Shown piece after piece: positions 1-7,401 of a stretch of 37,010 nt of DNA. A program made the translations under genes and the position numbers. The stretch spans positions 1 to 37,010 of the forward strand of contig CASFBR010000003.1 in the NCBI GenBank assembly GCA_949292795.1, in the 5' to 3' direction. The stretch's first letter is position 1. Each line of letters starts with the position of its first letter. The stretch is from an uncultured Eubacteriales bacterium. GTDB lineage: Bacteria; Bacillota; Clostridia; Lachnospirales; Lachnospiraceae. A model generated the notes under the pieces. That model ran no database searches. It saw only the letters and a list, made by a program, of their open reading frames with translations, and was not told the origin of the DNA.

Positions 1-730
1 GCAGCGGCGTGCCGTAGGCTGACGAGTCAGACGGGGCTTCTGCAATATCCGAGAGCAAAAAATCGGAATTTTTCGTCAGATTGATCCATGGCTTTAAGTG
101 ATGCTCAGTGAGAAAGTCAAAAATCGTATCCAGATGGCTGAAATCCAGACGAGTCAGTTCCATAAGTCCGTGCGGAAAAAGCTCAGGGGAGAACATATCC
201 CACATACGGATATACTCAACGCCAAGACTATCTGCCAGCTCTAAAAGCTGTGCCCTCAGATCGGCATGTGAAAGCGGACAGGCACTGCCGACGTTGGCGG
301 CATACAGCCACGATTTTTTATAGGGCCGGGCGTGACTGTCTGAAATTGTCAGTTGGGTCGTCAGGCTGGCCTGACAATCCTCGTTATACTGTGTGCGGTA
401 CGTTTTTCTGTAATCCGATGGGCTGAGCGCGGTACAGCTGCGAAAAATCTTGCTGAATGAGGAACTGTTGGAAAAACCATGCTCCAGCGCGATCTGTGTT
501 AAAGACCGGTCGGTGGCGATCAGGTCTTTTTTTGCGTGTTCAACCCGCAAATGATTGATATAGTCGGAAAAGCTGCACTGGGTCAGTTCAAAAAAATAGC
601 GCGAGTACGTCGCCGGAGACATAAAGTTCTGCCGGGCAATCGTATTTAGATGTAATGGCTGATTATATTGTTCGTTGATCAGATGGATGGAATTTTCCAT
701 GATTTCGGTGATCTGGGTTTTATTTTTCAT
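1..730 (-). CDS. AraC-family regulator with C-terminal GH39-like domain (3' end cut off)
   Basis: Reads leftward off the window edge, so only the first 243 codons are visible. The start is the ATG at 730, preceded by GGAGG at about 737-742. Residues ~10-110 form an AraC/XylS double helix-turn-helix: the first HTH lies near 'LNTIARQNFMSPATYSRYF' and the second near 'SLTQIALEHGFSNSSSFSKI', ending in the usual 'SPSDYRKTYR'. From about residue 120 the sequence resembles the (beta/alpha)8 glycoside-hydrolase-39-like domain found in some Clostridia AraC proteins ('GVEYIRMWDMFS', then 'FDFLTEHHLKPWINL'). Unlike the usual members, no N-terminal cupin sensor precedes the HTH, so ligand sensing, if any, would fall to the GH39-like part. 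It is divergent from the solute-binding protein gene at 1038, a plausible but unproven target. The AraC call is secure; the GH39 call is moderately so. Confidence 0.85.
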   Translation of the reverse strand, partial: MKNKTQITEIMENSIHLINEQYNQPLHLNTIARQNFMSPATYSRYFFELTQCSFSDYINHLRVEHAKKDLIATDRSLTQIALEHGFSNSSSFSKIFRSCTALSPSDYRKTYRTQYNEDCQASLTTQLTISDSHARPYKKSWLYAANVGSACPLSHADLRAQLLELADSLGVEYIRMWDMFSPELFPHGLMELTRLDFSHLDTIFDFLTEHHLKPWINLTKNSDFLLSDIAEAPSDSSAYGTPL

Positions 731-1037
731 GTTCAGTCCTCCAATGGACGCCGGTTTGTACCGCCATGGACTCGGATGCGATGATACCGGCTGTACGGAT
801 AAGGTTGGATTTTGGTACTATTTTACAATATAGTGTTAATGTTGTCAAAGTTATCTGAAACATATATCGGCGAAATACACAATAGTAACAAAAAAATTGA
901 TGAAAAATCCAGAGAAATACCTATAAATGAAATATTTGACAAAAGGAATGGAAGAAAAAGAAAGCATACCGATAAAAAAACGTCTATACTGAATAAGTAA
1001 ATTTTAATCCAGACATTTTTTACAAGGGGGAAAACTT
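731..1037. promoter_or_regulatory. Divergent intergenic region with probable promoter for the solute-binding protein
   Basis: This 307-bp gene-free, AT-rich stretch separates two divergent genes. A TATACT -10 candidate is at 985-990 on the plus strand, with no convincing -35; the AAGGGGG ribosome binding site for the gene at 1038 is at about 1024-1030. A TTGACA at 936-941 lacks a -10 at proper spacing. A 62-codon open frame at 812-1000 has no ribosome binding site and biased low-complexity sequence, so I do not call it. Confidence 0.4.
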
Positions 1038-2657
1038 ATGCTTAAAAAGAAGTTTTTTAGCCTGACAGCCCTGGCACTTTGCGGCGGATTGATGCTTGGC
1101 GCCTGCGGCAACAGTGAAAATTCATCAGCCCAGACACAAGCTCCGGCTTCTGAGGCAGAGGGAGCGGAAAGCAGTGCCGGAAGCGATACAACGGCCGGAA
1201 GCGAAGCTTCAGACAGCTCTTTGGAAAACGCGGCACAGTCCGGTGTGGACTGGGAGGACATGGCAGAGATCGAGCTTTACTATTATGCTTTTGTGGCACC
1301 GCAGGATGTACAGCATGTGGAGGATGCCGTCAATGCCATTACTGAAAAAGAAATCAATACCCATGTAAATATTTCCGTGCTCGACATTAACTCCTATATT
1401 CAGCAGGTCGGCCTGATGATGTCCGGCAATGAGCAGGTGGATTTGATGCTTACAGGCTTTGCCTCCGCATCGTATTCCTCCATGCTTGCACAGAATCAGC
1501 TGATGGATATTTCCGATCTGCTGGAACAGTACGGCCCCAATATTACCGCAACACTCGGCGATATGCTCAAAGCCGGTATGGTCGGCGATGCTGTCTACGG
1601 CGTGCCGTGCTACCGGAATGTTGTATCGTCCAACTATGTTTTTATGCGTAAAGATGTGCTTGAGGACCTTGGTCTTTTGGAAAAGGCCCGCAATATGACA
1701 TCTCTGGACGAATTTGCCGAGATTCTTCAGGCTGTGATGGACAGCGATAAGTGGAATTATCTCTATCCGTACATGTATATGCAGGGCTCCGGCGTGATGC
1801 AGCCCAATGCCAACGTTTCCAACGTTTTTGCAGACGCAGATACATTTGATACTCTTGGCGACACCCTTGGCATTGTGCGTCTTGATGAGAGCGGCAAGGT
1901 ATCTTTGAATATGGCCAGCGAATCGTACAGCCAGGCGGCTGCCAAGATGCGCGAGTGGGATGAAGCCGGCTATATTTATTATGATATGAGCGGTTCCGGC
2001 GGTTCCTGTGAGGATTATGTGAAGCAGGATGCCCTGTTCTCCTTTATATCCCCGGCTGAGTTCGGCGCTGAGACTGCAAAATCTGCGGCAGCAGGTATGG
2101 ATATGGTTGCCGTTAAGATTTATGACGGTGAGGTCAATTCCGAGGCATGTACAAAGTTTGCATACTGTGTACCGACGACGGCGAAGGAGCCGGAAGCTGC
2201 TGTGGCATTTTTGAATCTGGCGATTACCAATGAAGAAATCAACAACCTTTTAGCCTGGGGTGTTGAAGGCACGGATTATGAAGTCGTTGACGGTGTGGCA
2301 AAATATATTGAAGGAAATGAGGAACCGTCGTACCATCTGTTTGATTACAGCGTGCCGAACCAGTTCCTCGTATATCCATGGGACGGCGACCCGGCAGATT
2401 TCAGAGAGCAGTCCGAGGCTGATCTTAAGGCCGCTCCGGTTTCTGCTTATCTTGGCTTCTCCTGTGACCTGACGGATTTTGTCAACGAGACCGCTGCGGT
2501 ATCGAATGTGATCGAGGAGTACCGTGATCAGATCGGAAGCGGACAGGCTTCGGAGGAGGTTTTACAGGAGTATATTGACAAGCTTAATTCGGTCAATGTT
2601 CAGACAATTCTGGATGAATACCAAAGACAGCTTGACGAGTGGCTTGCTGCACAATAA
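1038..2657 (+). CDS. Extracellular solute-binding lipoprotein of an ABC (carbohydrate-type) transporter
   Basis: A 539-residue secreted lipoprotein. Residues 1-23 are a lipoprotein signal (KKK, hydrophobic stretch, lipobox LGAC with the lipidated Cys at 23), followed by a Ser/Ala/Glu-rich linker to about residue 70 that tethers the domain to the membrane. The rest matches family-1 solute-binding proteins. The C-terminal ~140 residues, with 'YLGFSCDL', a run on 'TEAAVSNVIEEY'-like sequence and the ending 'QRQLDEWLAAQ', look like the DUF3502-type tail seen in MsmE/LplA-like Firmicute binding proteins. Role: capturing a sugar or oligosaccharide outside the cell for an ABC importer. No permease or ATPase gene lies beside it, so it is an orphan here, and a terminator follows directly. 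The ligand cannot be told from the sequence. The start ATG has an AAGGGGG site 8 nt upstream. Confidence 0.9.
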   Translation: MLKKKFFSLTALALCGGLMLGACGNSENSSAQTQAPASEAEGAESSAGSDTTAGSEASDSSLENAAQSGVDWEDMAEIELYYYAFVAPQDVQHVEDAVNAITEKEINTHVNISVLDINSYIQQVGLMMSGNEQVDLMLTGFASASYSSMLAQNQLMDISDLLEQYGPNITATLGDMLKAGMVGDAVYGVPCYRNVVSSNYVFMRKDVLEDLGLLEKARNMTSLDEFAEILQAVMDSDKWNYLYPYMYMQGSGVMQPNANVSNVFADADTFDTLGDTLGIVRLDESGKVSLNMASESYSQAAAKMREWDEAGYIYYDMSGSGGSCEDYVKQDALFSFISPAEFGAETAKSAAAGMDMVAVKIYDGEVNSEACTKFAYCVPTTAKEPEAAVAFLNLAITNEEINNLLAWGVEGTDYEVVDGVAKYIEGNEEPSYHLFDYSVPNQFLVYPWDGDPADFREQSEADLKAAPVSAYLGFSCDLTDFVNETAAVSNVIEEYRDQIGSGQASEEVLQEYIDKLNSVNVQTILDEYQRQLDEWLAAQ

Positions 2658-2718
2658 AGCAGCAGCATGCCCGATATGGCGGCAGGTGCGCGCGCAGGCA
2701 GCGCGCCTGCATGAAAAA

Positions 2719-2753
2719 AGCAGGAATTTCCAGTTTGGATTCCTGCTTTTTTT
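2719..2753 (+). terminator. Rho-independent terminator after the solute-binding protein gene
   Basis: Perfect 9-bp stem AGCAGGAAT (2719-2727) / ATTCCTGCT (2739-2747) with an 11-nt loop and a run of seven T (2747-2753). Confidence 0.9.
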
Positions 2754-2824
2754 CTATGCCAAAATCTGCTATACTGTTTTTAGTGCCGGATGACCGGAAA
2801 TGCTGGAAGGGAGGAAGCTGCCGG

Positions 2825-3802
2825 ATGGCGATCAATAAAGCGGTGAAGCTTTTGCTAAAAGCCCTGTCTTATGCCGGTGACAGTGTGGAGATTGAAACAT
2901 CCCGGAGACTGGCAGACTTAAAACGGCTTGATCCGATGCGTATTTTTGTAAAAAAATTAGACCAGAAGATTTATAATAAAGACTATGAGGTGCCTGTGCG
3001 TATTTATTTTCCATCGGAGGCAGCGATGCTTAAAGGCATCGAAACGGCGCATACATGGCCGGTGCTGCTGTTTTTCCACGGCGGCGGCTGGGTGACGGAA
3101 AGCGTGGAAAATTACGACCGGGTGTGCGCTCAGATGGCCCAGTCCACCGGGCATCTGGTCGTTTCTGTTGAGTACCGGCTGGCGCCGGAATATAAATTTC
3201 CCGTGGGGCTTAACGACTGCTATGCAGTGGCCCGGGAACTGTTTCTTAACCGTTTTGTGCTGAATGTGGACCCGGATAAGATCACGATCATCGGGGACAG
3301 TGCCGGAGGAAATCTCACGGCGGCGGTCTGCCTGATGGCCCGTGACCGCGGGGAGTTTTGTCCGAAACGGCAGATTTTGATCTATCCTGCACTCGGCAGT
3401 GATTATACTGAAAATTCGCCCTTTGACTCCGTGCGGGAAAATGGCCGGGATTATCTGCTCACGGCCCGCAAGATCGAGGATTATATGACGTTGTATCAGC
3501 GGGATGCAGACGACCGGAAAAATCCGTACTTTTCACCGCTTGAGGCCAAAGATTTAAGCTGCCTTCCGAGGACGCTCGTGCTCACGGCACAGTTTGACCC
3601 GCTAAGAGATGAAGGAGAAGCCTATGCACGAAGGCTTTTGGAGGCGGGAAATGACGTGACCCTTTACCGTATTGCCGATGCCCTTCACGGTTACTTTGCC
3701 CTTGGCATCCGGCATCTGCATGTTCAGGAGAGCTTTGACCGGATCAATGAATTTCTAAGCTCCGGGGAAGAAACGCTCATATCCGGAGAAAAGGAGGCTT
3801 AA
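2825..3802 (+). CDS. Alpha/beta hydrolase, HSL-type (family IV) esterase/lipase
   Basis: A 325-residue cytoplasmic carboxylesterase of the hormone-sensitive-lipase class. The oxyanion-hole motif HGGGW is at residues 85-89 and the nucleophile elbow GDSAGG at 157-162 (Ser159). The remaining triad is probably Asp258 (in FDPLRDEG) and His288 (in LHGYF). The family motif YRLAPE is at about 117-122. The open frame extends further upstream, but the ATG at 2825 is preferred: it has GGGAGG about 9 nt upstream, lies after the terminator at 2719-2753, and gives the usual family length. It is followed 7 nt later by a membrane-bound acyltransferase-like gene, so the two are probably cotranscribed and act on related ester substrates (inference). 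The natural substrate is unknown. A TATACT at 2770-2775 may be the -10. Confidence 0.9.
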   Translation: MAINKAVKLLLKALSYAGDSVEIETSRRLADLKRLDPMRIFVKKLDQKIYNKDYEVPVRIYFPSEAAMLKGIETAHTWPVLLFFHGGGWVTESVENYDRVCAQMAQSTGHLVVSVEYRLAPEYKFPVGLNDCYAVARELFLNRFVLNVDPDKITIIGDSAGGNLTAAVCLMARDRGEFCPKRQILIYPALGSDYTENSPFDSVRENGRDYLLTARKIEDYMTLYQRDADDRKNPYFSPLEAKDLSCLPRTLVLTAQFDPLRDEGEAYARRLLEAGNDVTLYRIADALHGYFALGIRHLHVQESFDRINEFLSSGEETLISGEKEA

Positions 3803-3809
3803 AAAGCAT

Positions 3810-5624
3810 ATGGAAGAGAAGCGAAGAGCCCGCTGGCGGAAGCTGGACAATGCAGCCCAGGCGTTCCCCGCGGCGACAGATAAGAAAGACACCCGGGTAT
3901 TCCGCTTTTACTGTCAGCTTTGTGAGCCGGTGGATGCCGGCCTTTTGCAGGAGGCACTGGATAAAACAGTGGAAAAATATCCGGTTTTTCAGGCAGTGCT
4001 GCGCAAGGGCCTGTTCTGGTTTTATCTGGAACACAGAGACCTTCGGGCGCTTGCAGCGCCTGAGAAAAAGAAGCCGTGCAGCCGTATTTATGTGCCGGAT
4101 GCCAAGCGGCTTTTGTTTGAAGTCACCTATTATAAAGACCGGATCAACCTGGAAGTTTTTCATGCGCTGACGGACGGTACCGGTGCCATCCGCTTTTTAA
4201 GAGAGCTTGTGAAAAATTACCTGATCCTTGCACATCCCGGAGTGATGCCGGCGGATATTTTACTGTCCGATGAGAATGAGACGCTGACGGATTATGAGGA
4301 GGACAGCTTTTCTCAGTATTATTCGGCCAATCTTCCGCGGGGGGCGAAAAAGGGGCCGCGGGCATTTCAGCTTGCAGGGCCAAAGGTGGAGCGCGGCGAT
4401 CTTGAGATTATGGAGATGGTCGTGCCGGTGTCAGAGCTTTTAAAAAAAGCCAGAGACTATGGCGTATCGCTGACCGTATTTCTGACAAGCATATTTTTGT
4501 GCGCGATCCATGAGGAGATGACCGAGCGGCAGCAGCGCCGGCCGGTGACGCTGATGATCCCGGTAAACCTGCGCAATTATTTTCCCTCAAGCTCTATGAC
4601 AAACTTCTGGGGATGGCTGGAGGCCGGTTATAATTTTAAGGGAGAGACGCCCTTTACAGATGTACTCGCCCATGTAAAGCAATATTTTGAGAAGGAGCTT
4701 GTTAAAGAGCGGGTAGCGATGCGCATGAACGACTATACGCGCCTTGAAAAAAATCCGTTTTTGCGCGCCGTGCCTCTGGAAATAAAAAATCTTTTTTTGC
4801 AGGCCGGGACACGTCTTGGCGCCCGGGGGATCACCGCAATTTTTTCAAATGTGGGCAAGATTAAAATGCCTGACGAATGTACGCCCTATATCCGGCGCTT
4901 CGGCGTGTTTACGAGCACGGATAAAATGCAGCTTTGTGCCTGCTCCTACGGCGATGATCTTGTGCTGGGCTTTTCGTCAAAGCTTGTAAGTACAAATATT
5001 CAGAGAAACTTTCAAAGGCTTTTAAAGGGCGAGGGTATTTCCTGCAAAGTGTCGGAGAATGCCTTTCCTGTACCGCCTGTGTCGGACAATCCCGGTAAAA
5101 AGGCATTTCAGTGGTTTTCGTTTGTATCGGTCGTAGCTGCGGTGATCTGTGTGATGCTCAATCTGATGGTTACCCCAAAGCTGCTCTGGTCGCCCTTTGC
5201 CTGCGGCGGCGTGCTCTGTCTGTGGGTGTGTGCGGCTGTTGGCTATATCAAGCGGCGCAATGTGCTGAAAAATCTCATGTGGCAGCTGGTCATCGCGACG
5301 CTGGCCTGTATCGTCTGGGATGCGCTGACGGGATGGCGCGCCTGGTCTGTGGATTTTGTATTTCCCATCGGGACACTGGCAGTGCTGCTGGCGATGTTTG
5401 TCATTACCCGGGTACGGCGTCTGGAAACGTCGGAATACATGATCTACTTTATGATGGGGGCTGTCCTTGGCCTGATTCCGTTTATTTTATATGCGGCCGG
5501 TGCGCTTCATGTGATTTATCCGTCTATTATCTGCTCCGGAATATGCTTTTTAACATTAGTGCGGCTGCTGATTTTTCGGTTCAGGGACCTGCGCCTGGAG
5601 CTGCGCAAGAAGTTCCGGCTTTAA
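3810..5624 (+). CDS. Condensation/acyltransferase-like protein with C-terminal membrane domain (DUF6320-type)
   Basis: A 604-residue protein. Residues ~1-420 resemble alcohol acetyltransferases and condensation-domain acyltransferases; the HxxxDG catalytic signature appears as HALTDG with His118 and Asp122. Residues ~430-590 hold about six hydrophobic membrane segments, starting 'WFSFVSVVAAVICVMLNLMV', ending in an Arg/Lys-rich tail. This layout matches the proteins annotated DUF6320 that sit beside esterases in Lachnospiraceae. Expected role: transfer of an acyl group to an alcohol or amine at the membrane; neither donor nor acceptor is known. The start ATG has AAAGGAGG about 10 nt upstream and lies 7 nt after the esterase stop, indicating translational coupling. 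The next feature is a 30-bp tandem repeat, not a terminator. Confidence 0.8.
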   Translation: MEEKRRARWRKLDNAAQAFPAATDKKDTRVFRFYCQLCEPVDAGLLQEALDKTVEKYPVFQAVLRKGLFWFYLEHRDLRALAAPEKKKPCSRIYVPDAKRLLFEVTYYKDRINLEVFHALTDGTGAIRFLRELVKNYLILAHPGVMPADILLSDENETLTDYEEDSFSQYYSANLPRGAKKGPRAFQLAGPKVERGDLEIMEMVVPVSELLKKARDYGVSLTVFLTSIFLCAIHEEMTERQQRRPVTLMIPVNLRNYFPSSSMTNFWGWLEAGYNFKGETPFTDVLAHVKQYFEKELVKERVAMRMNDYTRLEKNPFLRAVPLEIKNLFLQAGTRLGARGITAIFSNVGKIKMPDECTPYIRRFGVFTSTDKMQLCACSYGDDLVLGFSSKLVSTNIQRNFQRLLKGEGISCKVSENAFPVPPVSDNPGKKAFQWFSFVSVVAAVICVMLNLMVTPKLLWSPFACGGVLCLWVCAAVGYIKRRNVLKNLMWQLVIATLACIVWDALTGWRAWSVDFVFPIGTLAVLLAMFVITRVRRLETSEYMIYFMMGAVLGLIPFILYAAGALHVIYPSIICSGICFLTLVRLLIFRFRDLRLELRKKFRL

Positions 5625-5634
5625 AATACGATCA

Positions 5635-5694
5635 AAACGAAATGTGCGGGATAATAAAAATGTTAAACGAAATATGCGGGATAATAGAAATGTT
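5635..5694 (+). repeat. Two-copy 30-bp tandem repeat upstream of the Nudix gene
   Basis: Copy 1 is 5635-5664 and copy 2 is 5665-5694, beginning AAACGAAAT(G/A)TGCGGG and ending AAATGTT; they differ at two bases. Each holds a GATAAT hexamer that resembles a -10 box (5650-5655 and 5680-5685). The repeat ends next to AAAGGAGG, the ribosome binding site of the following gene. Confidence 0.9.
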
Positions 5695-5709
5695 AAAGGA
5701 GGCGATGAT

Positions 5710-6162
5710 ATGCGTTTAAGTACGCTGTGCTATCTGGAACAGGACGGGAAGTATCTGATGCTTCACCGTATTTATAAAAAGAATGATGTGAATAAGGAGA
5801 AATGGATCGGCGTCGGCGGTAAGTTTGAGGCCGGGGAGGCGCCTGAGGAATGTCTGATGCGGGAGGTTCTTGAGGAGACCGGCTATCGTCTGAAAAGCTA
5901 CCGTTTTCGCGGCGTTTTAACCTTTATCTGCGACGTCCAGGAGCCGGAATACATTTTTTTATATACTTCCGATGATTTTGAAGGAGAATTAAAGGAATGT
6001 GATGAAGGCGTCCTTCAATGGGTCGATAAGGATGCTGTTTTAGACTTAAATTTATGGGAAGGGGACCGGCGGATGTTTAAGTATCTTAAAGAACGCCGGG
6101 AGCCTTTTTCTCTGAAGCTGGAGTATGAAGGCAATACGCTGAAAAATATTCAGGACTTTTAA
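5710..6162 (+). CDS. Nudix hydrolase (MutT / 8-oxo-dGTP diphosphatase-like)
   Basis: A 150-residue Nudix protein. The Nudix box is complete: Gly37, five residues, Glu43, seven residues, then REVLEETGY at 51-59, which binds Mg2+ and hydrolyses a nucleoside diphosphate linked to X. The short length and the 'CYLEQDGKYLMLHR' start are typical of Firmicute MutT-type 8-oxo-dGTP or related nucleotide sanitation enzymes; the true substrate is not fixed by sequence. The ATG at 5710 has AAAGGAGG about 7 nt upstream. The open frame continues upstream through the 30-bp repeat, which would add two decapeptide repeats, but those upstream ATGs have no ribosome binding site. It is convergent with the flavoprotein gene at 6288. 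Confidence 0.88.
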   Translation: MRLSTLCYLEQDGKYLMLHRIYKKNDVNKEKWIGVGGKFEAGEAPEECLMREVLEETGYRLKSYRFRGVLTFICDVQEPEYIFLYTSDDFEGELKECDEGVLQWVDKDAVLDLNLWEGDRRMFKYLKERREPFSLKLEYEGNTLKNIQDF

Positions 6163-6165
6163 AAT

Positions 6166-6261
6166 GTGCAGGGCCGGGAAAGAATCCTGCTGCGTGCCGG
6201 TGGCACGCGCCCTGCACCGGCCGAATCGGAGCGAAGGCCCGCTGCGCCTGCACAAGCGGGC
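6166..6261. other. Nested GC-rich hairpins between convergent genes
   Basis: An outer 9-bp stem GTGCAGGGC (6166-6174) / GCCCTGCAC (6209-6217) encloses a second perfect hairpin GCGTGCC (6192-6198) / GGCACGC (6202-6208) with a 3-nt loop. A third hairpin GCCCGCT (6237-6243) / AGCGGGC (6255-6261) follows. None has a T-run, so this is at best a bidirectional, factor-assisted terminator or a structured spacer. Confidence 0.5.
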
Positions 6262-6287
6262 ATCCGATCGGCGCACCGGGGAAAACG

Positions 6288-6794
6288 TTAATGCGCTTCC
6301 TTTGGGGAGCGCGCCCGTGTCAGCTCAAGTGCTTCCTTGCCGGTGAGATGGTCGATGGACATTTCAAGCATATAAAAGGCATCCCAGCTGCCGTCGATCT
6401 CCTTTGCCATGGACTGTGCGCTTTCAAAAGGCGCATATTTTTTTGCCAGCTTTTCAATGGCAGCGCGCTTTTTTTCGTGATCGGTTATGATGCTTATGCT
6501 TCCGAAAACAATAACGCTTTTAAAACAGGTCGTATACTTTTGAGGGACGACCTCGTCCGCTGCTATGACACAAAAGGAAGCCTTTGGATTTTGGCGGATG
6601 ACATCCAGCTTGTGTCCGGATACAGCGCAGTGAAAGTAAAGCTGCTTCCCGTCATAGACATAGCTTATGGGAACCGCGTAAGGGTAAGGCTCATCCCCGG
6701 AGAGCGCCAGCACCCCCGAGGAGCCTTGCTCTAATATGTCGGTACACTCGGAAAAGGGAAGCTCCTGACGCTTCCTTCGCATTGGATAAAACAT
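6288..6794 (-). CDS. Pyridoxamine 5'-phosphate oxidase-like FMN-binding split-barrel protein (NimA/YhbP-type)
   Basis: A 168-residue flavin-binding split-barrel protein. It begins 'MRRKRQELPFSECTDIL', the typical start of the NimA-like group in Clostridia, and has 'YPYAVPISYVYDGKQLYFH', 'GHKLDVIRQNPKASFCVI' and a YTT segment in the positions where the family binds FMN. Relatives include nitroimidazole-resistance-type reductases and uncharacterised flavoproteins; true PLP synthesis activity is not implied. The ATG at 6794 has AGGAGGAG about 6 nt upstream; a second Met lies four codons in. It ends convergently with the Nudix gene. The gene upstream of it (small lipoprotein) ends in its own terminator, so this is probably a separate transcript. 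Confidence 0.85.
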   Translation of the reverse strand: MFYPMRRKRQELPFSECTDILEQGSSGVLALSGDEPYPYAVPISYVYDGKQLYFHCAVSGHKLDVIRQNPKASFCVIAADEVVPQKYTTCFKSVIVFGSISIITDHEKKRAAIEKLAKKYAPFESAQSMAKEIDGSWDAFYMLEMSIDHLTGKEALELTRARSPKEAH

Positions 6795-6820
6795 AGGGCT
6801 CTCCTCCTATCTAAATGGAT

Positions 6821-6850
6821 AAAAACCGCAGAGGTCGCCCTCTGCGGTTT
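6821..6850 (-). terminator. Rho-independent terminator of the small lipoprotein gene
   Basis: 11-bp perfect stem AAACCGCAGAG (6823-6833) / CTCTGCGGTTT (6840-6850) with a 6-nt loop; read on the minus strand it ends in TTTTT (6825-6821). It lies 20 nt past the stop of the minus-strand lipoprotein. Confidence 0.9.
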
Positions 6851-6870
6851 GCTGTTTGCCGTATAATCAA

Positions 6871-7110
6871 TTATTCGGCTGTTGTATCTGTTGTTGTGTC
6901 AGCAGCGGCGTCTGTATCTGCAGCAGCGTCTGTGTCAGCGGCAGCATCGCTGTCTGCTGCACCTGTTGTATCATCGGCAGCAGCGGCGTCGCTTTCCTGT
7001 ACAGTCTCTGCGGCGCTTGTGTCTGCTGTGGCCTTGCCGCCGCAGGCGGTCATTGCGCCTAAAGCGAGTACCAGTACGCACATTGCTGCAAATAATCTAA
7101 ATTTTTTCAT
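6871..7110 (-). CDS. Small Ala/Asp/Thr-rich lipoprotein, function unknown
   Basis: A 79-residue protein: signal peptide MKKFRLFAAMCVLVLALGAM followed by the lipobox MTAC, then an almost unstructured acidic tail made of repeats such as AADTDAAADTD. No domain is recognisable. It is expected to be lipidated and anchored on the outside of the membrane. The ATG at 7110 is chosen over a GTG nine bases earlier because AAGGAG ends 8-9 nt before it. The upstream 290 bp hold AT-rich sequence, and a good terminator follows the gene, so it is a single-gene transcript. Similar tiny lipoproteins are common in Lachnospiraceae; I cannot assign a role. Confidence 0.75.
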   Translation of the reverse strand: MKKFRLFAAMCVLVLALGAMTACGGKATADTSAAETVQESDAAAADDTTGAADSDAAADTDAAADTDAAADTTTDTTAE

Positions 7111-7300
7111 TTTTATCACTCCTTATATGATTTTGCAAATATTGGGGTATGTAGGCTGTTCCCTTTTGCAAGTCCTATCATAAAGAAGAAATGTGTCCGT
7201 TTTGTGTCTAAATTATAATAAATTTGTGTATAATCATTACGAGAATCTTACAAAAAACTAAATTGTATAAAAATAAGTACAATTTGCCGTGAGAATATTA

Positions 7301-7348
7301 TCGCTGAAGCGACCGCGCCTGGTGCGGGCGTTCTGCAAGTGGAACGCC
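7301..7348. repeat. Partial copy (one half) of a dispersed intergenic repeat
   Basis: Lies in the 290-bp gap between the small lipoprotein and the MocR gene. The sequence from GCTGAAGCG (7303) through GGTGCGGGC to TGCAAGTGGAAC (to 7345) matches, with scattered changes, the second half of the element at 19443-19562. It contains the dyads TCGCTGAAGCGA (7301-7312) and GGCGTTC (7327-7333) / GAACGCC (7342-7348). The second dyad may also act as a weak 3' end for the minus-strand MocR gene. The remainder of the gap is AT-rich and shows an AATTGTA/TACAATT dyad at 7261-7284. Confidence 0.55.
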
Positions 7349-7401
7349 GTTATGCTTTCACGGAAAACAGTAAAGAAAGCTGCGTTTTATGTGCAAGAAG
7401 G

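Noticed and set aside
812-1000. 62-codon open frame in the first intergenic region
   Set aside because: No ribosome binding site, Lys/Ile/Asn-rich composition expected of AT-rich spacer, and it sits where promoters are needed for the two divergent genes.
5111-5719. 202-codon open frame overlapping the acyltransferase gene
   Set aside because: It is a +1 shadow frame of the membrane domain of the acyltransferase, with Cys-rich nonsense composition; the other frame has clear domains.
6288-6794. Genuine pyridoxamine phosphate oxidase making PLP for the nearby MocR regulator
   Set aside because: The sequence belongs to the NimA-like split-barrel group, not PdxH, so a direct PLP biosynthesis link is not supported.
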